Notes under the pieces: generated by a model | Seen by the model: only the letters and a program-made list of their open reading frames with translations | What the model was told of the DNA's origin: nothing | Database searches by the model: none | Made by a program: the position numbers and the translations under genes | From: Prinia subflava | Taxonomy: Eukaryota > Chordata > Aves > Passeriformes > Cisticolidae | Direction: 5' to 3' | DNA length: 64,000 nucleotides | Assembly (NCBI RefSeq): GCF_021018805.1 | Contig: NC_086251.1 | Location: 43,408,767-43,472,766, forward strand | Shown: piece after piece, positions 45,779 through 59,100 of the stretch | How positions within the stretch are numbered: the stretch's first letter is position 1 | How the letters are laid out: each line of letters starts with the position of its first letter

Positions 45779-47585
45779 GACATGGGTTTTTGCATGACTT
45801 GAAAATATCATGCCCCCTGAAGTATATCTTAGTAACTCCTAGGTGGAGCTCCTACATGAGGCTCGCTTGAATCAAAACATTCAGACCCAATTACAAAACA
45901 TAACCAGCCTCAATTTGCTCTCTTAGGTAGACTATTATTGTTCTTTTTAATAGGAGAATCCAGACATAATGGGGCTTTTTTGAACTAAACTTAAGGAGGA
46001 GACTTATATCAGGAAGGCAACTATAAGAACGCTGATCATGACTGCACTGTGAATGTTTCGTTTCCAAACTGAAAGTAAAAGAGGTAGCCACAAGAGGGAG
46101 GCAGAACTCCTATGGTAGTATAGTAGAACAATCAGAGAAATGCACTTTCAAAATTCCCTTCTTCGAGCTAAAATTGTCCAGTAGCTCTTGCATTGAGAAC
46201 AATGATTGTTGGCTGTAAATCCTATGAACATAGACTCAATGCATGGTAAATACTAAATGGTTAATGTAAGCTGAAAATTAGTAACTAATACATAATTTTC
46301 TTAAACCTAAAATTTAGGTAAGAAACGACTTCAGGAGGAATTGAAACTGATTGTCATGTGCTTTTTTTGTAGATGGGAAAGAAAACTGCTCCCATTATTT
46401 AAAGGCATATAGTTGTATTTGTGCCAGGCTCTAATACAGAAAGATCATTTTTTTTCCTGGAAGAATACTTTTTATAACAATTTGCTTCTTAGAAAATACA
46501 TTGTAAGGATGTATTTAAACAGTTCCATTTCCATAGCACCTCAACAAACACAGAAAGAACTAACCTCAAATGGTGCTATTATTTATCCTATTACGTACTT
46601 TCACTGGGCAACAGGCATTCTAGGTTCAGTGAGCTCAAAAGAGAAAGCAATTTGGATGGAGGGAAAGGGTAGGTCTGGTGTCTAATTCCTGCTCCAAGGA
46701 CTATTTCCATAATATACTCAACAGAATTTCATAAACTGCAGTCAAGGATTGACAAACCTGGTCAGTACTCTAAACCCTCAAAGTCTTCGATCCTTCTTTT
46801 CAGTCTTTAATTACCTCCACCTCTGTACTGACCCTCTAGGTAGCATCAAACAAGGAGGAGAAAGGGATCCTAAACCCCTTCACTTCCCAGCAGTGCAGTG
46901 TTCTAAAAGTGCACAGCTTTACGTACACAGTGCTCATTGTGAGCACAGCAGCAGGTTGGAATCCTCAGCAGAGGCAGAGAAGGGGAATACCTGGCTGGAA
47001 AACCCAAGCTGGACTTGGCTGGATAGAACTGTGGTACTTTGGGTCACATACAGGAACAGCTGGCATCTGCAGACATCTTTCATACAAATTTATGAGAGCT
47101 TCTGGGAATTTTGTGTTTTCAGAATGAGGCAGCAGCTGCTTGGGGGTTGACCAGACAGGATTAGTGGACTTGGCTGCCTGGACTTGGACTGAGCCACCTC
47201 GGGGTGGTGGGGAGTGGCTGTCTCTTAAGAGTGTCTAGAAAATAAAAAGGTCAAACCTTTTTGTCAAATTGTTCTTTCCATTAATGCGTATTTGCATATA
47301 TCCTTGCATACTTATACAACACACACAAATGTTTCTGTTTTTTAAAGACAATAGTTAAACATTATCCTATAACAGCATTTTTTGTTGGAGGCATTTGAAG
47401 TACTTTATGGATGAAAATTTAAACTGCAGACAGGTGAGGACTACTCAGGTGAAAAGGATAGTCACAACTGAAAAACTGTCTGTTGTCCTTTTCTCAGCTA
47501 AACATTGGATCAACTGAGGTAGTCAACTCTTACACCCAATTTTGAGATCCTACTGGTTTACAACGGGCCAAATACTGCCTGGAGT
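45779..47585. other. Intergenic sequence
   Basis: No gene recognised. The longest open frame (46749-47150, plus) has no familiar domain. Confidence 0.6.
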
Positions 47586-48260
47586 TCAGTCTTGAAACTG
47601 GTGAGACCTGTGACTCTTTGAGGCTGCTTGGTGCAGCACGTCAGTAGTCCAGGCAAGAACCTGGCAGTGACCACTAGAGAGCAACAGTCCCTTCACTTCT
47701 GAGAACCCACGGAATGTGAGCACGCAGCTAAATGCCTTGTTCCAATGCCTTGTTCCAATGCCTCGTTGTTCCAATCCGTGGTTCATTTCACCAGGTAGGA
47801 CCCACACCACGGACCCCAACTTACCAAGCAGAAATGGCAGTCGTTTCACAATTTCATCATGCTGTGTCTGCTGGCCCTGAACAATTTGAGAGCTGATTTT
47901 GCCAATGTGGATCAGATCCAAATCTAATTCTATTTGTTCAAAAGCCTTCCTGTCCTTGATAATATTCATAGTAATTTTTACAGTATTTGTTCCTTTGTTC
48001 CCAAGATCAGTATTTGTAGACTGGGACTTCCCAAGTCACATTTTTTTGCATAGTTCCTACTTCCCACAGGGCTTCATATGGTATTAGCACACATTTTTCT
48101 CTGCTGAAATTGTAACTTCAGCATATCCCATTTTGCCACCAGCACTGGGCATTCCCCTTGCACTGTCACTTCCTGATAGCCAGGGCAAAGGGTACCTGTG
48201 ACAGTTTGGGCAAAAAAATATCAAACAAACCTGCTGACTGCTGCAGTGAGAAACAAGGTT
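47586..48260 (-). pseudogene. Decayed coding-like segment, possibly retroviral
   Basis: The minus-strand frame at 47969-47586 is unusually protein-like: an amphipathic Leu/Ile-rich stretch with Gln- and Glu-rich turns (about 47960-47830). It is followed by a perfect splice-donor hexamer GTAAGT (plus 47824-47819). Just upstream on the same strand (about 48190-47980) a further coding-like stretch is broken by stops. The pattern would suit an old retroviral envelope-type or other gene remnant, but I cannot name a family and chance is not excluded. Confidence 0.25.
47731..47772. repeat. Three-unit tandem repeat (13/13/16 bp)
   Basis: Units aatgccttgttcc twice, then aatgcctcgttgttcc. It falls inside the coding-like minus-strand frame above. 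Confidence 0.85.
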
Positions 48261-51200
48261 TGGATAAAAGGGTGATGGGCACAGGGGATGCCACAGCAGT
48301 TGAACTCTTAATCTCAGTTGAAAACTGTCTGCAGTTCTGCCTTTGTTTTCATTGACCTGAAGTCAGAACTCTGCTACTCTGCCTGCATCTGTGCACTGAC
48401 ACAAGGTTTTCCCACTTCATTCCCTTTCAATCTGAGTACTCTGTATTAGTAAAATTGCTGAACTGACTATGCCCTAACAAATTAGTTTGCTTCCACAGAG
48501 GAATTGAGCTCTCCTTTTCAGTCCTGCATCAGGAAAACCTTTAGAAAAGAGGCTCCTAATTTAAGAATTTACTTTCAGCTGTATTCAGCCTGTATTCAGC
48601 CTTTTCCTTCAGAAGCTCTTTAGGCTGAGCTGACTGCTCCCAGTTTATCTGCAGCCCCTGGAGCAGTAACAACTGGGAACTGCAGAAGGCCCCCAGCCAG
48701 GGAAGTACCAGTGTGCCCAGACCTCCTGAACGCCAGCACGTGTCTGCCACTTGCTGAAGTACCCCAGTGCTACTGAAGGCAGTACTACAGCCACCCCTGT
48801 CCATTAGGCTTTGCTGTCCCGTTATTCAGAGTTAAGAATGACACCTTTCATAGCTGGTATATAAAATATTATTCCAATTACTTTTTTATATACAGCAGTT
48901 GCTGTTAGGCTTCTGATACTGTGACCAAAAGGACAAGAGTTTTTTCTGGGACTGGTGCATTTTATGTTTCAGACACCTCTGCTGTGACCTACACCTGCAC
49001 CTAAGCTGAAAAAGCGGGCTGCTCCTTCATCTTTTCCTTCATCTCCAGCTGACCTTCAGCACTTTTTGGCTTAAAACTTACAACATATCTGGACTAGTCA
49101 GGGTGGGCAATCATGGCAACTAAGAGTACTGAAAGAAAACTGCTATTTTTCCTCTCCAAATTCTGCTATCTCAATCCAGTCTTGTCTTTTGCTTGGGTAC
49201 CTGTTGCAATGGAACTCTGACTTCCCCATCTCTTATAGGGTGTTATTTTGGCTTATCTCTGGGGTCTACACTATTGCCAAGGAACTTTGAACTCCTTGGT
49301 TTTAAAATTCCTTTTTTTTCCTGTCTTTTTAAAAACATTATGCATATTAGCAAGCTATCAGGGTTAATAAAATCGTACCCTCCCAATTTTATATGTTCAT
49401 TTCCAACAGTCACTGAGTGTCTGAATTGTAGTAAAAAAAAGTTAGTACTAGCAGCCCCTGAATCTTGTTTTTTCTGGCTGACCTGATTTACTCTTAAGTA
49501 ACAAATATGAGGCATCATACCTTGTGTACCTCCATTTTCTGATATTGTCAAATGACTGACTTACTGTCAGTTGTACTGAGCTCAGGCAATATTCTGAACA
49601 GCCCTTATGATGAGTATCTGATTTTATTTAGCCAAGAGAAGTGCCCAGCTCTTCAGTCTGATAGAAGGAATGCTTTTGAGAAAACAACAAACTGAAGTGC
49701 GTCTTGGTGACTGAGAAAAGTGGAAAGATGTACAAAATGACACATGGCTTACTGAACTTTGGAAGAACATGGAGAATCATAGCAGAGGACTCTACATACT
49801 TTAGACATTCTACTTGCTATGCAAACAAACATTCCAATCACAGGAAGATACCACCCTTTCATGTACTCCTGCTTTTAGTGGTCAAAGCAGAGACCACCGA
49901 GCAGAGGCTTCAATCCTCAATTACTTTGTTTCAGGATGGATTTGTTCAAATGCTGGACTGTCTTCCATATTATGTTAGTACTTCTCCACACTGTTACGTG
50001 GCTCAAGCTCTAGGCCTGCTCCATTTCCTCTGCAGTCTGTTGTTCAATGCATGATCAAATGAAGTAATCTCTTTTCTGTATGTAGTCCTATTACTTCTAA
50101 GTTATGTTGTCCTTTATGCCATTCAAAATATTCCCTTTCCTCTTCCAAATTCAAGACCTCTGATTTATCAGAATATACAGCACATACGACTTCAATTTCA
50201 CAGTGAAAATGTGAATATGCTGTTTCATCTTAACATTTATTTAAATTTTCACGTAGTTTAAACAAAACATGACATCCTGTTTCAACTCATGTAAAGAAAA
50301 AAAATACACCACTTCTACGAAGTTAGCCAGTGTATGGACTTATTTTACAAAATAACAAGGTAGGAACACGTTACAAAATAATAATTAAACCAATCAATGT
50401 CAATAGTGCAAAGAATGAATTGCAAGTATGAAACGGAGAGGGAGGGAGGGAGGGTAGGACGGATGGGATGATGGATGGCTGAATGTGTGAGGGGTGGCTG
50501 GCTGACTAAACAAAACAGGAACATTAGGAACAGCTGTGCATGTTATCACACAAAATTTTGTATCTCAGACATGCCAATTTTACTTCAGTGGCAGAAGAGG
50601 GTAAGTACTTTATCCATAAGTGATCTCTGTGTGCTGCAAATTCTTGTGCTGGTCAGTTCTAGAGATTACTAGAGCTATACACATGAACTGCTAAGAATTA
50701 CTGAAAGAAATTTTTCACCATCTGGAACCCAGATGACCTATCAAGGACTTGAGTAGTGCACTGAAGGACCTAGGAAATTACTGAGAATTTTATGCAAGCA
50801 AAAGAGCAAGCACCTCCAGGCTGAACTTTATACACCTTTCCCATTTGCTTTCATGCTCTTTTGCATGCAATTGCTTTCTGTCCTGGGAGGTGACTGTTCA
50901 AGAGGGAGTTTTAGCAGCTACTAAATAACGTGGACAGCTGTTGGACATCCTATCAAGTAACTGTCAGCCAGCAACCCACAGAGAAGGAAAATTATTTCTG
51001 CAGTGTTTGTAATGATACTGCTATATCTGACTCCTTCATAGGATGACTAAATTTAAATCTAAATAAAAGATAGAACAAAAATAAGATCAGTCAGTTTTAG
51101 TATTTCTCAGCTGAATTCACTCATTTTCGTTTTCTAGCAGAGTGTCCATAGTTAATGAAGGTAAGAGACATTAACTAAATAAGCTCAGATGCCTGGAGAT

Positions 51201-54200
51201 ATTGTTCATCTCTACTCCTTGATTAAAGACACTTTATGTTTCTAGGCAGAATTCCATACAATACCTCAAGTCTTACCACAATACAAATATTAAAATCATA
51301 GTGAGAAATAGAAAGGGAACTGAAACTGAGAATTGCTTCAGGGAGTAAACGTCTGCTTACCTTGAAGGCACATTTCCTGCATGGAGTGTTTGAGTACTAC
51401 AAAGCTTTCAAATATACCGAAGGACAGTGATTGCATCTTTCTCAAAAGAAGTAGCAATCTGAAACTAGTCAGAGAGATTTTTCCACATGATAAAAAAAAA
51501 AGTCATCCCCACTATAGGCACTGCTTGTATCTAAATAATTTCTGCTACTTTCAAACTCACAAACTTCTCAGAGCTTTTCCCTACACTCCAATCCATAGTC
51601 TGTTCAAATTACTACTATACTCACATGGGTGAAGAGTATATGTACATAAAATACATATTTGACAGTGTGTAACGCTGGAAAACTGGAACTATTTAATCAA
51701 GAAAAAACAGTGGAGACCTCAGTAAGGACACTTAGGATCCCAGTGTTCAAATTCTCAATGCTCATAATGGTGCTGGACTGAAAAAAGAATTGAGACACCT
51801 GGTGACACCAACAACAGACTTTCTAAAGGTTTTGGTTATTAGCACTCTTTTAAAACATCAAACTACCTACTCCAGTCCTTAAGAAATAAGGAAATAGGAT
51901 CTTTTGAAACTCTGTCTGAGGTACTCATCCTAAACTCTTGGAATTTCAGTGGCAGGCACATCTAAAAACACTCTCTGGAGATGAGAATGGATTAAAATAG
52001 CTTTCCCATAAACCAAAACACTTTTCCAGTTTTGCCTGCATAAATTCATGATGACTGGAAGAAATACTTGTGTGTACAACTACACAAGAAAGATGCGAGT
52101 CAGGTTTTGTCATTCATTGATTCTGAATTTAAAAAAAATCAGTGATGAAGTGATAAAGAAATTAAGTAAATCCATAAAGCTCTAATATGTTTATCTTTCA
52201 GCTACTGGAACACAGACTGTTCTGTGGCACAAGTATGATAGATACTGAATAGTTTAACAATTCATCAGCGATGGAAAATTATATTCCTTTTATTTTCTCC
52301 CCTCTTAAGGTGTACAACATAACTTCGCTAACTTGTATTACATTTTTGTGATTCCATGAGCTGAGGGGTAATAGGCAAAAAAATCAGATACTGAGCCCGC
52401 AGGTCAGAGTAGAAAATCTCCATTTCTTTCACAAAACATTCTCACATTTCCTCAGGAACATGTCAGCACTGCTTCAGCTTGGGTTTTTTTGATTTCTTGA
52501 TGGTGGGATGTCAGAAACTGTACATTAGGAGCTGCAGTGAAAAGCAGGAAGACCACCCAGAAATTCTTTGAGTGCCTTTGAACAGGAGTGAATTTTGTAG
52601 AGGAGTTGCCATGCAATTCATCACAGCCAGCCTGTGCCAGAGCTGAGAATCAGTCACAAATTCAGCCCCGTGCTCTCAGATATTTCAAAACCTACACAAG
52701 TTACCATTAACAACATCAGAAATTCTAATCCATTGATCTCAAAATTTTTTTTATAAAAGTTAATAGCCATTCTTCCATTTACAGAGAGATGTTGCAAATG
52801 CTTAGTATTAACTGGTGTGCTCCAAGGAGCATCCTGGGCCCAGAAAGGCCACCTGCAATGGAGTATTACAAGCTTGTTAGTAAGTCCCAGCAGGACTGAG
52901 ACTTTACATATGTGAAAGTGGTGTACCTGTGTAAATACGTGTCACTGGGGTGATGCAAGCTTGAAATGTAGGTACATATAAAAAAGGCATTTGTAAGTTC
53001 CCTGCAATTTATTTTAAATTCTACCTCTACCAGTTTCAGAATCAGTGAAATTAATTTCATTATTTATTTTGGATTTTAACATTGTAGTAGTTTTTATAGG
53101 AGTCACAGTGAAAGTGGTAAATCAAGAGCGTATTAATTTTTTATATTAAATGTAAAATGAAATAAATTTATAAAAAAACCCTTTCATTTTAATTCATTAT
53201 TATTTTAAATTACATTGCCAAAGTTTTCCAAATGTGTATTTTATAGTCAGTAGTAACCTTTCAAAAGATAAATGATTTAATAAATTACTTACTATACATT
53301 TAACCTTACGAGACGAAATATTACACAAGCCATAGAAACAACTAAAAATGGGTACTTTTAACACTGTTTTCTCTTAAAATATGTGTAAGTGATTTATGTC
53401 TTCTGCATTTTTATACAGAAAGAGGATTTAAGACTTGCTGTTACTTCCAGTTAAGTGGTGATAAAAAATCTCCATGATAGAAGCTTGTTAATTTTTGGAA
53501 GGAGATTTTGGGGCCCAGTTAATGGGAGTATTATAAAGATACAAGTTACTTATAAGGTAGGTTCAAGATAGAACATGAAAATAATATTGTGCTGGACAGA
53601 TTTCCAAGGATTTTCAGGAAAACAAACAACATTGTCTGTTAAAGTAGTTGTGTTCTGACATTTTTAATAACCACCCATTTTACCCATCCAAGAAAACATA
53701 CAAACCCCCCCAAACCCAAAACTAACCCCCCATGTTTTTCCCTTAAATACCTTTCTAGGCAGGAATGATCTAATCTCAGCAAAGTCCCTCTGGTATCTCC
53801 ACTATTGTAACACACATTCCCTGTTGCTAGCAGCCACGACCATGTTCGGTCAAGATACCAGAACGGCTCAGACTACAAAGTAAAAATTCTAGGGAATTGC
53901 AGAGGCTCTCTTGTAACCTGTGCAAGCCCTGTGAAAACGTGCACAGTGACATGCTGTCATCCGAGGGATGGGACAGGAAGGGCTGAACAGAGGAACAGCG
54001 CTGGGATCAGCTGTTCTGTCTGTAGTTCATCTACTCAAACACAGAGACCATCCTCTTTGTTTAACATACAGAGTGTGTTGATTCTCCAGAATGATGCTAA
54101 GGGTCATCACTCTGTGGACCATTTCAGAAAACACATTGTATGTAATTTTTCACTTGATCCTCCCTGAATTTTATTTGGCAGTTCAGAAGGAAGCAATTCA

Positions 54201-55092
54201 GTCAATGGCCAAACCAAAAGGCATTGAAACAAAATGCTTAACGTGGCAAGGCAAGATTGTGAGATAAAGGCTGTTTTCTGGTGCGGCTGCGATGGTTGCC
54301 AGACCATACTCGAGTGCAGAATCTAAATGGTGAAAAGGCAGAAAAGGCAGGCTTGACTGTACAACTGTACTCACACCATTCCAGCAAAAGCCTGTGGATG
54401 CCCTCCAAACAAACTACTGACCACATTCTTCTCAAAGTACAGATCATTACAAGGAAAAAAATTATACTCTTCAGAGCATTATTTTAAAAGTAGTAGTCCC
54501 TAATTTTTTAAAAGAAAAATACCCAACCCTTGCAAGTCCTTTCTTCCAGGTCTGTTAATTTGACCATCGCTCTTGGGACTTGCAGACTGATCTTCCTTTA
54601 TTGTGTAGCACATTCATTGACATTTGCAGTACTTTCTCCCTTCAGATCCTCATTCAAGCTTTTTTTCTGCTCTATTTCGACCTGATAGAAGAAAAAAGAG
54701 GAAGAAAATTTCTAATGAGAAAGGAAAACAAAAGTTTCACAAATCTTCCTCAGTGGTGGTTCTTGCACTCAGGTGAAGAAACTCTTGATGAACTGAGAAA
54801 AAACAGACTGAGGATCAGGGAAAATTGGATTTTATTTACTATAAGGATTTTCAGTCTAATCTAAGCAGTTCTACAATTCAGCAGTGTCATGAAATAATTT
54901 CCAGAAGAGATAATGTCATGCAGAGAACTCACATGATTTTATATTCATTACCATTCCCAGTTGTACTCTGAATACAAACCCAGAACCAAATCTGCAGATG
55001 ATAGGTGGCCTCCTATGTGACAGCAGAAAACCAGCCTTAATTATAAATTCTGCAAAGACTGATATATAAAGCAAAGAGATTTTTAAAATCTT
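48261..55092. other. Intergenic sequence upstream of the CR1 scrap and STON2 tail
   Basis: Mostly AT-rich. A G-rich tetranucleotide-like tract (ggga/ggat) lies at 50436-50480. No gene recognised. A distal STON2 terminal exon or 3'UTR could lie here, but I could not find one. Confidence 0.55.
50436..50480. repeat. Purine-rich simple repeat
   Basis: GGGA-type repeats grading into GGAT-type repeats. Confidence 0.8.
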
Positions 55093-55170
55093 GAGTTTGA
55101 AGGGACCCATAAGGATCATCAAATCCAACTCCCTGCTTCTTGAAGCAGTGCCCAACACTTCCCCAAGTAT
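55093..55170 (-). mobile_element. CR1 LINE 3' scrap, minus strand
   Basis: The plus strand ttgaagggacccataaggat followed by catcaaatccaactccctgc is the reverse of a CR1 3' end; only about 80 bp remain. Confidence 0.7.
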
Positions 55171-55622
55171 CAGCACACTCCGTGCTGTCCTAAGGCTCAG
55201 AGGTGCTTTGGCCTACAGATATCAATCTGTATTGGGACAGGACCAAGGGGATCTATGTTTGGGCTCTAAATTTCCACACCTCCAAAAACTCAGGAATAAT
55301 CCAATGTTTTAATTCTTAAAAGGCATACTTGGCAAGATCAAATACCATCTCCAGGGAATTTGGGAAACTACTAAAAATATAATTACAATTATCAGTAAAA
55401 TATCTGCCCTGAGAGTCTTCTCAGAACCTGTTATTGCTCTCAAATAAGGCAAGGTAGGATGCCAATTTCACTGCTAAGTATTCAGCTAGCATGCAATTTT
55501 ACTGAGATATTTTGACAGATATATACATAGTGCACTTTCCTATCTGCTCCTCTCCTTAGGACAGGCAGAAGGAAGAAATATTTAAGCAGAAAAACAATGT
55601 GATTCTTTTGTCTGAAGTAGGA

Positions 55623-55633
55623 CCCCCCCCCCA
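55623..55633. repeat. Poly-C run
   Basis: Eleven consecutive C. Confidence 0.9.
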
Positions 55634-55867
55634 TTAGTACTCCCACTATGAAGAGCAGCAAAACTCCCTGTTCAAACTCTCCATATCAGCTAATCCCCAG
55701 GAGCTGGCTTTGTGCATGCTCTTCCACAGGCAACTGCAAGCAAATTTATTCCATCTTTGCTGAGAGATAATCCACTGCTTATTTGCAATGAATCAATAGC
55801 TGCACATGGGTAGCTACTGCACACAGCCTGGCATGTGCCAAATTCCCCCCTCTTTTCGCCATGGTAT

Positions 55868-55873
55868 TTTATT
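55868..55873 (-). terminator. STON2: Candidate polyadenylation signal for a short STON2 end
   Basis: Minus-strand AATAAA 57 nt after the in-frame TGA reached by reading through the donor of the exon at 56141-55939. It would allow a transcript that ends in this intron. Confidence 0.35.
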
Positions 55874-55938
55874 TGTCTGCCCACACTTTTCAATGAAGCA
55901 CGCAAAGTGACCGTGGTGATTAGCCCTGCTCAGTTTAC

Positions 55939-56141
55939 CTTGTAACTGTAGTGTGCTGAGTAGTTGACCCACTTCCTCACATCGGTCTTGTCCTCGACGG
56001 AGATGGAGCGAACAGCGGCTTTGGACGCAGAGGTGGCGGGCATGTCAAACTCCACATCTACATAGCGGACAAAACTGGAAGGCACTTCCCGGTCAGAGCC
56101 AAGCTCCAGGTGACAGAAGAAGCAGTGAGGATGGCCAGAAG
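55939..56141 (-). CDS. STON2: STON2 exon completing the mu-homology domain
   Basis: 203 bp after acceptor TTTTTTTCCAG. It encodes ASGHPHCFFCHLELGSDREV through SVEDKTDVRKWVNYSAHYSY and K. The donor G|GTAAAC is acceptable. Reading through adds Val-Asn and stops at TGA (55932-55930). Confidence 0.95.
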
Positions 56142-59100
56142 CTGGAAAAAAAGAATGAACAGTCATGAGAGTTGTGTCAGATGAATCAAAACACAACACC
56201 TAGGAGAAGGCAGCATCACGAAGCTGCAGGAAACTGAGAATCTCCCTAGGTGAGCTAGTTCATAGCAAGTGTCTTACCTGAAGTTACCACAGGAATTAAA
56301 CAAAATGCAAAGAGGATTGATAATCACTCTAGTTTGCTTTTAGTGGGTGAAAGTACAAGAAGTAAATCAAGCACAGTAGGGTAAAGGTGTTTTGATTCCC
56401 TCAGTGTTTGTCACATTCTAAGTATATCGTGGCACATCCGTCTGAAATGTTATGAAATGATAGTAAGGAAAGGAGGAATTAGGAAATATTTGATGTTCAT
56501 TTGAAATTGTGATTTCCCTTTTTAGCAGAAGAAAATGTACTGGACAAGGCTAAATAACTTTCCCTTATTCAAAAAGCAAATTAGTGCAAAGCTTTGGAAT
56601 AACAATTTATTCCTCACTTGAACCCATGACAAGGTGGCTAGTCATTAATGATGGCAAGGAGAGAAAGTAATGTTCAGCTCTGTCATATGTCAATGACCCT
56701 TATTATTTTTTTCCTTTGTTTTGCTGAACAGGAGTGTTGTTTAAAAATTAAAGTAGGAACTTCTAGTCAAACTAAGTTGGCTTTTTCTCTGACTGCTGTC
56801 AACTCCTTAAACTCTTGAGCAACTAATGTAATGTCTCTTTCTCAGTTTCTGTATTTGCAAAATGAGGATGAAAGCCTTCACAGCCACCAAGGGCTTTCTG
56901 ATTGGAAGGATCCTATTATCGATGTATGTGTAAATGAATGTCTAAGTAAATAAATGGAATCCTTGTCTGCCTTTATTATAGGCTTTAGGATTTCTGAATA
57001 CTTGTTCACTGGGAAAGTTCTCCATACAGGTCAGCAGAGTGTACAGGACAGAGACAAGGAAGGAGGAAGGCGGACAGAGTAAAGAGAACTGGGTGGGGAA
57101 AGCCCAGAAACTCCCACTGGGAAAAGCAGGAATACACCTGCTTAGCCCAAAGTCAGCCTTGTTAAACTGAAGCCTGAAAAGCAAGATGTGGGATTTTGAA
57201 ATATGACTTGTCCCAATAGGATGAAAATAGGCAGTCTTTAGAGGGCATTGCAACATCCTACTTGAACTCTGAAATAGAGCTGAAAAAAAATCCTACTCGG
57301 TGTAAGTCTGGGTAAGAATTTCATCTAGAGTCAGACTCATATTTCAGAACGGTCTAGCCAAAGTTCCCTCACCACTGGAACTAATGTGTGTGCAGCAAAT
57401 CCAGTGAGAGGCTGTGCAGTTCAGCAGAGACCAGGGATATGCAGCACCATAGCTGGAGCCAAGTTATGAATGAATGGGTGCAGTATCAAGCAGATACAGA
57501 AGCTCAAGTTCTGCAAGCATTAAAATACATCTGCTTTTCATCAGGATTAATTATCCCAAGCAGTGTACTGACTCATTTGCGCTGGTTCTAGAGCAAGCCA
57601 GGATCTCTGACAGCCCTTCCGGGCTTTTCGTACATGGACATGTTTTTTCTGGATCAAAAGCTGTGGAGCACAGCAGGCCTTCCTGGTGGTCCTGCCCACC
57701 ACAGGAGAGCAGCAGCCCCAGGAGCTCTCAGGGAGATCACCGTGCCCTCCAGCACTGCAGTGCTTTTGCTTCTGGCCAGTTCTTGAGCTTGGCTGTGGTG
57801 GGCACAGCCACAGTGGCAGCACAACTCAGCATCTGCCACAGTGACACAGCACTGCCCTCTGGTACTGCAGTATGAAGATCCCAAAACTGGCTCCAAAACT
57901 CTCTGTTCAGTTGGCAACCAACCCCCAGTCTCAGGCTCCCCAATCATTCCTATCTCTTTCCTCACACTGTACCACTCTCAGCAGACTCCTCATTGTAATC
58001 CTTACTCATCTGCTTTGATATGCTTTTCCTCCCTAGTTTGCTGTGGGTTGCTCCCTCCCTCAGACTGGAGAACACCAGCAGCCCAGGAGGAGTGGCTTTG
58101 TGCTTTGTGCTCTGGTGCAGGCCACATCCACAGCTGCAGAACGTTCAGCTTGTGCTGTGACACTCCTAAGCTGGCATGTGCTCAGCTGCTTTTGGGGTGG
58201 ATGTGTCTGTAGGTATCACCAGGAAGTGTTTAACTGGGCTTGAGCACGCTTCATGTCAGGTGTTTTGGAGAGCTCAGCTTTTAAACCCTTCTTAATTTTA
58301 ACTGCACACTTGGTAACACCCATCCCCAGCCCTGCCCCCCTCAAACGAATAAAAATTATGGAAGTCATTAATTTAAATCAGCTCAGTCTGGTAGATAACA
58401 AGGTGAACAGATTAAGAAAGCAACTCCTCCACTAAAGCTATTGCAAAATTACCTAGCCCATCAGTGTTCATTACTGTCCTGGGCATGAGGCTTCCGAGGC
58501 ACCAGCTCTAGACTGTTCAACTGCTCTTTCTCTAATGGACAGGTACCCTTCTTAGTAAAATCAGCAGGAATCAACACACTGCTTTTGTTTTGCACCTCTT
58601 GTTTCCTTGAGCTATTACCAGTTTGTTCTAACAATCAAGGATGCAAGTGTAACTATGACCGGAGAGAATCTGTTCCAAATGACTCATGACACTTCAAATG
58701 TCCCAACATGTTTGGATTAAAAGATATAATTTACTTCAGAAAGTATTCCAGGCACCATGCCCGGGATCCACAGCCAAACTAGAGGAAAGTTCAAATCCAG
58801 GTCCAAGGCTCTGCATAGATGTTACATCCCTGCTTCACAGAAAAAGCGTTTTCCCACGATCAAAGACTATTTGGATGTTTCCCTAGTATTCTGCTGGTGG
58901 ATTAAAAAAAGAAAAAAACATGTGAAGCCCAGCCAGCAGCAAGTGTAGCTGTGAACAGCCTGCAAATAGGTGTTCTTCATCAACTCTTGTGTTCATATTA
59001 ATTTTAAATATGAGATGGGCAACAAAGTTTGCTAAGCTGTAAAAATGGACAAATATTTGCTGTTTGGATTTCAGCAATGTACTCAGTAGAATCCAGTCCA

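Noticed and set aside
46749..47150. 133-codon plus-strand open frame
   Set aside because: No similarity recognised and no splice or promoter support.
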